Below are positions 59,332 through 64,000 of a stretch of DNA of 64,000 bases, piece by piece. The translations under genes and the position numbers were made by a program. The stretch spans positions 192,199 through 256,198 of the forward strand of contig DGSL01000026.1 of NCBI GenBank assembly GCA_002393965.1. Reading direction: 5' to 3'. The first letter of the stretch is position 1. Each line of letters begins with the position of its first letter. Below the pieces are notes generated by a model that ran no database searches, was not told the origin of the DNA, and saw only the letters and a program-made list of their open reading frames with translations. The stretch is from Bacteroidales bacterium UBA4363 (GTDB lineage Bacteria > Bacteroidota > Bacteroidia > Bacteroidales > Paludibacteraceae).

Positions 59332-59919
59332 TTATTCTCTCATAAATACGCTCATCATGTCGCTGAAGTCCTTCAGGTAGAAGTCCAGCACGTCCAGCGC
59401 ATCGACATGACCGTCTCTTCGTTTGATGTACATCACCCGACGCTCCATGCGTACCATCTCAGCGTCCCAACGCTCGCGCGTGCTGTAACGGAAGTGCTGC
59501 CCGTTCTTCTCCATCTTCTTCGCCGCTTCCTCTTCCGTGTCCACTCGGCCGAATCGCTCCGTGCTCTTGCCGAAGTATTTGGTCAGGTAACGCACCGAGA
59601 CCGTGTCCTGGAGAAACACCGTAGTACGCACCAGGCGGTTCCCGAGAAAGAAGGAATGGATGCTGTCGGTCTTCGTCTCGTCTATCGTGACGCTGTACGG
59701 ACACGTGTACACTTCTACAATCTCTGGCCAGCGGTAGAACGATGTCTTCTGCAGGTGAAACGCCATGCTGTACTGACCGATCGGTGCCTTGAACTTGAAC
59801 TCCCGGAAGCCGGGTCTTAGGTCCAGGGCCTCCACACTGCCCGAACGTTGATGACTCTGACCCATGACCGGGGGCAGACCCATCACCAACATAAGGAGAT
59901 ATGTCATCACGCGCTTCAT
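59332..59919 (-). CDS. Exported protein of unknown function between proA and argF'
   Basis: A 195-residue protein with a Sec signal peptide (MKRVMTYLLMLVMGLPPVMG) and no lipobox. The mature part has alternating beta-like stretches and a charged C-terminal region (VRMERRVMYIKRRDGHVDAL). I do not recognise the family. It is 9 bases after proA on the same strand, so it is cotranscribed with amino-acid genes although it is predicted to be periplasmic or outer-membrane-associated. Confidence 0.65.
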   Translation of the reverse strand: MKRVMTYLLMLVMGLPPVMGQSHQRSGSVEALDLRPGFREFKFKAPIGQYSMAFHLQKTSFYRWPEIVEVYTCPYSVTIDETKTDSIHSFFLGNRLVRTTVFLQDTVSVRYLTKYFGKSTERFGRVDTEEEAAKKMEKNGQHFRYSTRERWDAEMVRMERRVMYIKRRDGHVDALDVLDFYLKDFSDMMSVFMRE

Positions 59920-59928
59920 CGTTCTCTC

Positions 59929-61191
59929 TTATTTTGGACGGGTCTGACCGTTTCCGCGGATCAGCCATTTGTAACTCGTCATCTCGGGAAGCGCCATCGG
60001 ACCGCGCGCATGTAGTTTCTGCGTCGAGATGCCGATCTCAGCACCCATTCCGAACTGACCGCCGTCCGTGAACGACGTGGGTGCATTGACATAGACACAC
60101 GCGGCATCCACCTTGCGCTCAAAGGCAAGGGCATTCGCTTCGTTTTCCGTGACGATGGACTCGCTGTGACCCGAATCGTAACGCGTGATATGGGCAATGG
60201 CTTCGTCAACCGAACCAACCGTCTTGATGTTCATGCGGTAACTGCCGTATTCCGTGCCGTAACTCGTCGGTGTCAGACCGACGAGCAACCCATCCGGATA
60301 ATGGCAGCGAAGTGCCTGCTCCGACTCCGGATCGGCTTCTATCACCACGTTCGACTCCGCCAGCGGAGCACACAGCGAAGCGAGGTCCGATAGGCGCGAA
60401 CGGTGTACGATGAGCGTGTCCAGGGCGTTGCATACGCTCACGCGCCTCGTCTTCGCGTTATGCACGATCGCCTTTCCTTTTTCCAGGTCGCCGTATTCGT
60501 CGAAGTACGTGGACACGACACCAGCACCAGTCTCGATGACCGGCACGCGGCTGTTTTCTTTGACGTAACGGATCAGGCCGGCTCCGCCACGTGGGATGAT
60601 CAGGTCTACACATTCCGTGGCTCCCATCAGTTCCGCTGTCGCCTCACGACCCGCAGGCATCAGGTGCACCGTGTGCTCGTCCACGCCGTTTTCTCTCAGC
60701 ACCCCTTTGATGAGCCCGACAATCGCACGGTTGCTCTCGTAGGCGTCCGATCCGCCCTTCAGCACCGACGCGTTGCCGCTCTTGAAACACAGCGAGAAGA
60801 CGTCGAAGCTTACGTTCGGACGCGCCTCGTAGATGACACCGATCACACCGAACGGGACACTCACCTTCTTCAGTTCCAGACCGTTCGGTAGGGTCCGCTG
60901 CTCAAGAACGCGGTCCAGCGGACTTGGCAGCGAGGCAACCTTACGCATGTCGTTCGCGATGTCCTCCAGGCGCTTCTCGTTCAGCAGCAGACGGTCGTAC
61001 ATCGGGTTCTCCGGGTCCATGCGCGACAGGTCCTTGACGTTTGCTTCCAGGATCTCGGACTTGTGGCTTGCGATACGCTCCGCAAGTGCCTCCAGCACTT
61101 CGTTCTTTTTCCCCTCTCCAATCAGGTTCAGGGCTCTTGACGCCGCTTTGACGGCGACTCTCCAGTCCGTTGTCTTTGTCTCTTGGTTCAT
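59929..61191 (-). CDS. proA: Gamma-glutamyl phosphate reductase
   Basis: The second proline-synthesis step, reducing glutamyl phosphate to the semialdehyde. The aldehyde-dehydrogenase-like protein (420 residues) contains [20 protein letters not shown], the catalytic-cysteine segment [17 protein letters not shown] and [19 protein letters not shown]. It follows proB after 61 bases and precedes the exported protein gene. Confidence 0.97.
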   Translation of the reverse strand: MNQETKTTDWRVAVKAASRALNLIGEGKKNEVLEALAERIASHKSEILEANVKDLSRMDPENPMYDRLLLNEKRLEDIANDMRKVASLPSPLDRVLEQRTLPNGLELKKVSVPFGVIGVIYEARPNVSFDVFSLCFKSGNASVLKGGSDAYESNRAIVGLIKGVLRENGVDEHTVHLMPAGREATAELMGATECVDLIIPRGGAGLIRYVKENSRVPVIETGAGVVSTYFDEYGDLEKGKAIVHNAKTRRVSVCNALDTLIVHRSRLSDLASLCAPLAESNVVIEADPESEQALRCHYPDGLLVGLTPTSYGTEYGSYRMNIKTVGSVDEAIAHITRYDSGHSESIVTENEANALAFERKVDAACVYVNAPTSFTDGGQFGMGAEIGISTQKLHARGPMALPEMTSYKWLIRGNGQTRPK

Positions 61192-61252
61192 GTGATGTTT
61201 ATATGGGTTTCGTTCCGGATATTCAAATTCTGTGCCGCGGGAGTCTCTCTTT

Positions 61253-62338
61253 TTACTCTATGTAGAGGAAGTCGTAGTGCACCAGCGGCTTCTCGTTTTT
61301 CTGACCGATCAGCGGACGCGCCTCTTCGGAACTGTATTGCGTACGGCCAATGCCTATCTGTATCCCTTCCGGGTCAAGGATGCGCACGATGTCGTCTTTC
61401 TCGAAGTCTCCGCGAATCTCGGTGACGCCTACGAGTAGCAGGCTCCGGGCCTCATCGCCGCGAAGGGCGGCGGCGGCTCCCTCGTTCACGAGAATTTCAC
61501 CTTTGGCAAATCCGTCGCTGTGTGCGATCCATTTCTTTACGCTCGAAATCGACTCCGCAGGCTCAAAACGCGTGCAGACAACGTCCTTTGCTGTCTCCAA
61601 CACGTCGTGAAGGATCTGGTCTTTCTTGCCGTTGGCAATGACTACCTCGATCCCTTCGTCTGCCACCTTGCGGGCTATGTTGCATTTGGTCAGCATCCCG
61701 CCACGACCGAAGTCCGATTTGCCCGTCTGGATGTAGTCGGTCAGGTCGGCTCCGTGACGCACACGGCGGATGACCTCCGAGGTCGGGTCATTCGGATGGC
61801 CCGAGTAGATGCCGTCAATGTTGCTCAGGATCACCAGACTCTCCATGTCCATCATCGTGGCAATGAGGCCGGAAAGTTCGTCATTGTCCGTAAACATCAA
61901 TTCCGTCACCGAGATCGTGTCGTTCTCGTTGACGATGGGCAACACACCGTGACTCAGCATCGTGGATATGCAGTTCTTCTGGTTGAGGTAGTGCTGGCGC
62001 GTGCCGAACGTCTCTTTCATCGTGAGCACCTGACCGCATACGATGCCGTGCTTGCGGAACAACTCGTAGTAGCGGTTGATGAGTTTCGCCTGACCCACGG
62101 CGGAGAAGAGCTGACGCTGTGAGACCGAGTCCAGCTTGTCCTGGACCTTCAACTCGTTGCGACCGAAGGCAACGGCTCCGCTCGAGATCAGGATGATCTC
62201 CAGACCGTCTTTCTTCAGACCGGCTATCTCATCGACCAGGGCGGACATCCGGTCCGTATCTATCGTCCCGTCACGCCGGACGAGGACGTTGCTGCCTATC
62301 TTGATGGCAATTCGCTTGTGTCGGTATCCCGAGGCCAT
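61253..62338 (-). CDS. proB: Glutamate 5-kinase
   Basis: The first proline-synthesis step. The kinase domain ([39 protein letters not shown]) is followed by a C-terminal PUA domain (about residues 275-350; [29 protein letters not shown]). At 361 residues it is a full-length two-domain form. It heads the proline/arginine run; a -7 element lies upstream. Confidence 0.97.
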   Translation of the reverse strand: MASGYRHKRIAIKIGSNVLVRRDGTIDTDRMSALVDEIAGLKKDGLEIILISSGAVAFGRNELKVQDKLDSVSQRQLFSAVGQAKLINRYYELFRKHGIVCGQVLTMKETFGTRQHYLNQKNCISTMLSHGVLPIVNENDTISVTELMFTDNDELSGLIATMMDMESLVILSNIDGIYSGHPNDPTSEVIRRVRHGADLTDYIQTGKSDFGRGGMLTKCNIARKVADEGIEVVIANGKKDQILHDVLETAKDVVCTRFEPAESISSVKKWIAHSDGFAKGEILVNEGAAAALRGDEARSLLLVGVTEIRGDFEKDDIVRILDPEGIQIGIGRTQYSSEEARPLIGQKNEKPLVHYDFLYIE

Positions 62339-62363
62339 TTCGGTTTCTGTTTTATGGAAAATA

Positions 62364-62371
62364 CAAAGTTA
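62364..62371 (-). promoter_or_regulatory. Putative -7 element for the proB operon
   Basis: Minus-strand TAACTTTG, 26 bases before the proB start. No -33 box is evident. Confidence 0.4.
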
Positions 62372-62400
62372 ATGGATTTTTTCATTTTATGGCGCCACGA

Positions 62401-63096
62401 TCACAGCAGGCCGTTCTCCGAGAAACTGTAATATTGATTGTGCGCAATGATGATGTGGTCCAGCAGGCGGATGTCCATCAGGCGCGCCGCCTCTTTGATC
62501 TTGCGCGTGAGCGCTTCGTCGTCCCTGGACGGCGATGGGTTTCCCGACGGGTGGTTGTGAGCCACCGCGATGTTCTGAGCCTTGCAGACCAACGCCTCGC
62601 GCAGGATCTTGCGGACGTCGGCGATGGTTGACGTGTAACCCCCTTCGCTGATGCGCTCGTTTTTGATCAGGTGATGCGACTGGTCGAGGTACGCCACCCA
62701 GAATTCCTCATGGTCCTTGTTGTTCAGCACGCTGCGGAACACCTCGACCATCTGGTCTGTCTGTGTGATCTGTGTCCGTTTCTGCACACCGCAGAGCGCG
62801 CGGCGGTTGCCCAGTTCGAAGGCGGCTGCCAACGTGATGGCTTTCGTACGACCCAACCCCTTGATCGACGTCAGCTCGTCTATGCTTTTCCGCCCGAGGG
62901 CATCCAGACTGTTGCCGCTGCTGCTCAATAGCTGCCGCGACATCTCCAGAACCGACATCCCCGCCGTTCCGGAGCGTAGCAGGATGGCAAGTAGCTCCGA
63001 GTCCGAACAAGCCTGCGCCCCCTTCTCCATGAGTTTCTCTCTTGGCATGTCATCATGAGCCATGTCCTTGATCTTCATGTGGTGCTTTTCTGACAT
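62401..63096 (-). CDS. radC: RadC-family JAMM protein
   Basis: The C-terminal JAB/MPN+ domain has the metal motif AHNHPSGNPSPSRDD; the N-terminal region carries a UPF/helix-hairpin-helix segment (IDELTSIKGLGRTKAITLAA). RadC proteins were once linked to repair but their function is unsettled. Starts at 63096 (MSEKHHMKIKD) and 63078 (MKIKDMAHDD) are both possible; the latter overlaps by ATGA the stop of the repeat-derived mini-ORF. Two tandem repeat copies form its leader. Confidence 0.92.
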   Translation of the reverse strand: MSEKHHMKIKDMAHDDMPREKLMEKGAQACSDSELLAILLRSGTAGMSVLEMSRQLLSSSGNSLDALGRKSIDELTSIKGLGRTKAITLAAAFELGNRRALCGVQKRTQITQTDQMVEVFRSVLNNKDHEEFWVAYLDQSHHLIKNERISEGGYTSTIADVRKILREALVCKAQNIAVAHNHPSGNPSPSRDDEALTRKIKEAARLMDIRLLDHIIIAHNQYYSFSENGLL

Positions 63097-63131
63097 AAGC
63101 GTTCATTTTTCAATAGACCTTTTCTCGCCAT
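63075..63131 (-). other. 18-codon mini-ORF supplied by repeat copy 4
   Basis: It begins at the ATG inside copy 4 (MARKGLLKNERLCQKSTT) and ends at a TGA sharing ATGA with the possible radC start at 63078. It has the same length as the argF' mini-ORF, and the distance from its ATG to the next start is again 53 bases. Translation is unproven. Confidence 0.35.
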
Positions 63132-63182
63132 GGCAAAGTTCAAACAAGTTTGACTTTTCTCATCTGGCTTAACGAAAAGGTT
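63102..63182 (-). repeat. 80-bp nested palindromic repeat, copy 4 (radC leader)
   Basis: One of two tandem minus-strand copies; it shares its first two bases with the end of copy 5. One extra A near the end (AAAAATGAA) shifts the downstream frame. Confidence 0.92.
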
Positions 63183-63260
63183 CATTTTCAATAGACCTTT
63201 TCTCGCCATGGCAAAGTCCAAACAAGTTTGACTTTGCTCATCTGGCTTAACGAAAAGGTT
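63181..63260 (-). repeat. 80-bp nested palindromic repeat, copy 5
   Basis: The upstream member of the tandem pair. With copy 4 it forms one open frame in which a 26-residue unit (from NLFVKPDE to MARKGLLKM) is repeated. One inner-arm base differs (GGACTTTG for GAACTTTG). Confidence 0.92.
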
Positions 63261-63283
63261 GGCTTTTTTCTTATCTGTGGAAA

Positions 63284-63322
63284 GGACAACCCCATCCTTC
63301 TTCGTAGAAGGACGGGGTTGCC
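63284..63322 (-). terminator. Terminator after rpsT
   Basis: A stem of about 17 bp (GGCAACCCCGTCCTTCT with AGAAGGATGGGGTTGTCC, loop ACGA, wobble pairs) lies 72 bases past the rpsT stop and separates it from the radC leader. Confidence 0.8.
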
Positions 63323-63393
63323 TATAATTAACCTTTAAAAAACCCTTTTGGTATTTCTCCATGGAGACCTACCAAATCGTCATGAAAACAATC

Positions 63394-63654
63394 TTACTTT
63401 GCTGCCAGCTTGTTCAGGTGAAGAGAAAGGCTGGACTTCAAGTTGCTCGCCTTGTTCTTGTGAATCAGGTTCTTCTTGGCAAGCTTGTCAAGCATCGAAG
63501 TCACCTTTGGCAACATCTTCTCTGCCTCTTCCTTGTCATTCGTTGCACGGAGATCACGTACGGCGTGACGTGCAGTTAATGCATAATATCTGTTAGCCTG
63601 ATTGCGCTTTTCGGTCTGGCGGATTCTTTTCTCAGATGATTTATGGTTTGCCAT
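63394..63654 (-). CDS. rpsT: 30S ribosomal protein S20
   Basis: An 86-residue, highly basic helical protein binding 16S rRNA. The start [17 protein letters not shown] and the C-terminal [17 protein letters not shown] are standard S20. It lies 41 bases downstream of tRNA-Glu on the same strand, and both are probably expressed from the promoter at 63812-63843. Confidence 0.97.
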   Translation of the reverse strand: MANHKSSEKRIRQTEKRNQANRYYALTARHAVRDLRATNDKEEAEKMLPKVTSMLDKLAKKNLIHKNKASNLKSSLSLHLNKLAAK

Positions 63655-63695
63655 CTTTTGATTTGTGTTTTATTGGGTCTGTATTTTGTCTTTTG

Positions 63696-63767
63696 TAGTC
63701 CATAGCAGAGTCGAACTGCTCTTTAGAGAATGAAAATCTCTCGTCCTAACCGATAGACGAATGGACC
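63696..63767 (-). tRNA. tRNA-Glu (anticodon TTC)
   Basis: A full cloverleaf on the minus strand: acceptor GGTCCAT/ATGGACT with a G-U first pair, D-arm GTCTATCGGTTAGGAC, anticodon stem AGAGA/TCTCT with loop TTTTCAT (anticodon TTC), T-arm AGCAG-TTCGACT-CTGCT, discriminator A. CCA is not encoded. Confidence 0.97.
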
Positions 63768-63811
63768 TGCCAGTGCCTTTTCTCTGACAAACGAAGTGTC
63801 GAAAAAGCGGT

Positions 63812-63843
63812 GCAAAGATAGACATATTTTTTGAACACACAAA
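63812..63843 (-). promoter_or_regulatory. Promoter for tRNA-Glu and rpsT
   Basis: Minus-strand TTTG (63843-63840), exactly 19 bases, TATCTTTGC (63820-63812). A full consensus match, about 45 bases before the tRNA. Confidence 0.75.
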
Positions 63844-63903
63844 AAAAGTTTTCTTTCAAGTGCTAATTTTTAACATCCGATGCGAAGAACCTCCCCTTTT
63901 TCT

Positions 63904-63945
63904 CCCTCCTTCTGCCGTTCGTCCCCTCCTTCTGCCGTTCGTCCC
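63904..63945. repeat. 20-bp direct tandem duplication
   Basis: The unit CCCTCCTTCTGCCGTTCGTC occurs twice in immediate succession (63904 and 63924). No gene is seen between 63844 and the window end. Confidence 0.8.
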
Positions 63946-64000
63946 GTCGCTCATGGACGCTCCATTAGGATCACTCCCGATTCCTTGCGAAGCAAAATGC

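Noticed and set aside
63075..63362. A 95-residue minus-strand frame containing a repeated 26-residue unit
   Set aside because: It is the translation of tandem repeat copies 4 and 5 plus the rpsT terminator; treated as a repeat with a possible mini-ORF rather than a protein gene.

Overview
The window looks like a chromosomal segment of a Bacteroidales bacterium. The signs are Bacteroidetes-type promoters (TTTG, 18-19 bases, TAnnTTTG), Bacteroidetes-only families (DUF4271, an SpmA-SpmB fusion, a large beta-barrel receptor), an N-succinylornithine-type carbamoyltransferase, and the order purH-mreB-mreC-mreD-mrdA-rodA. The genus cannot be fixed from sequence alone. Almost everything is housekeeping; no CRISPR array, integrase, transposase or rRNA is present.

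Layout. 1-6 kb: end of a Zn/Cd P-type ATPase, a TPR protein, a DUF4271-hemD-rnpA-yidD block, then rpmH, a PASTA protein and rluD. 6.4-8 kb: two FKBP-type isomerases on the minus strand. 8.3-17.2 kb: purH followed by the rod-shape genes mreBCD, mrdA and rodA, then an SpmAB-like membrane protein. 17.4-22.4 kb: Fur-family regulator, O-methyltransferase, M16 peptidase, cyclophilin, trmD, argC, and an orphan phage/ICE-like fragment pressed against the end of argC. 23.7-27.8 kb: anaerobic ribonucleotide reductase (nrdD, nrdG) and a polyprenyl diphosphate synthase. 27.8-44.3 kb, nearly all minus strand: lpxH, a DUF59 protein, a thioesterase, a 5-formyl-THF cyclo-ligase with an extra N-terminal domain, polA, a TonB-type receptor, pyk, aroQ, thiD, an ABC-F ATPase, a PfkB kinase, tRNA-Val and nadE. 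44.4-46.2 kb: GDP-heptose-type genes (fused hddC-gmhB, gmhA). 46.2-48.2 kb: tandem arrays and gdhA. 48.4-54.7 kb: a complete menaquinone headgroup operon (thioesterase, menF, menD, menB, menC, menE). 54.8-62.3 kb, minus strand: tRNA-Gln, tyrS and an arginine/proline cluster (argE, argB, argF', an unknown exported protein, proA, proB). 62.4-63.8 kb: radC, rpsT and tRNA-Glu.

How it fits together. The polyprenyl synthase (side chain) and the men operon (ring) together supply menaquinone; nrdDG, also anaerobic, suits a strict anaerobe. argC, argB, argF' and argE give the succinylated or acetylated ornithine-to-citrulline steps, and proBA shares the glutamyl-phosphate chemistry. gmhA and hddC-gmhB make an activated heptose for a surface glycan.

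The most unusual signals are non-coding. First, an ~80-bp nested-palindrome repeat occurs five times. Four copies lie just upstream of purH, argF' and radC (two in tandem), and the copies carry a conserved start codon and open frame that either fuses to the next gene or ends in an ATGA overlap with it. Second, two unrelated intergenic arrays share an exact 11-bp period. Third, G+C climbs from about 40% at the left to above 60% in the men operon. Fourth, two G9 tracts sit upstream of genes.
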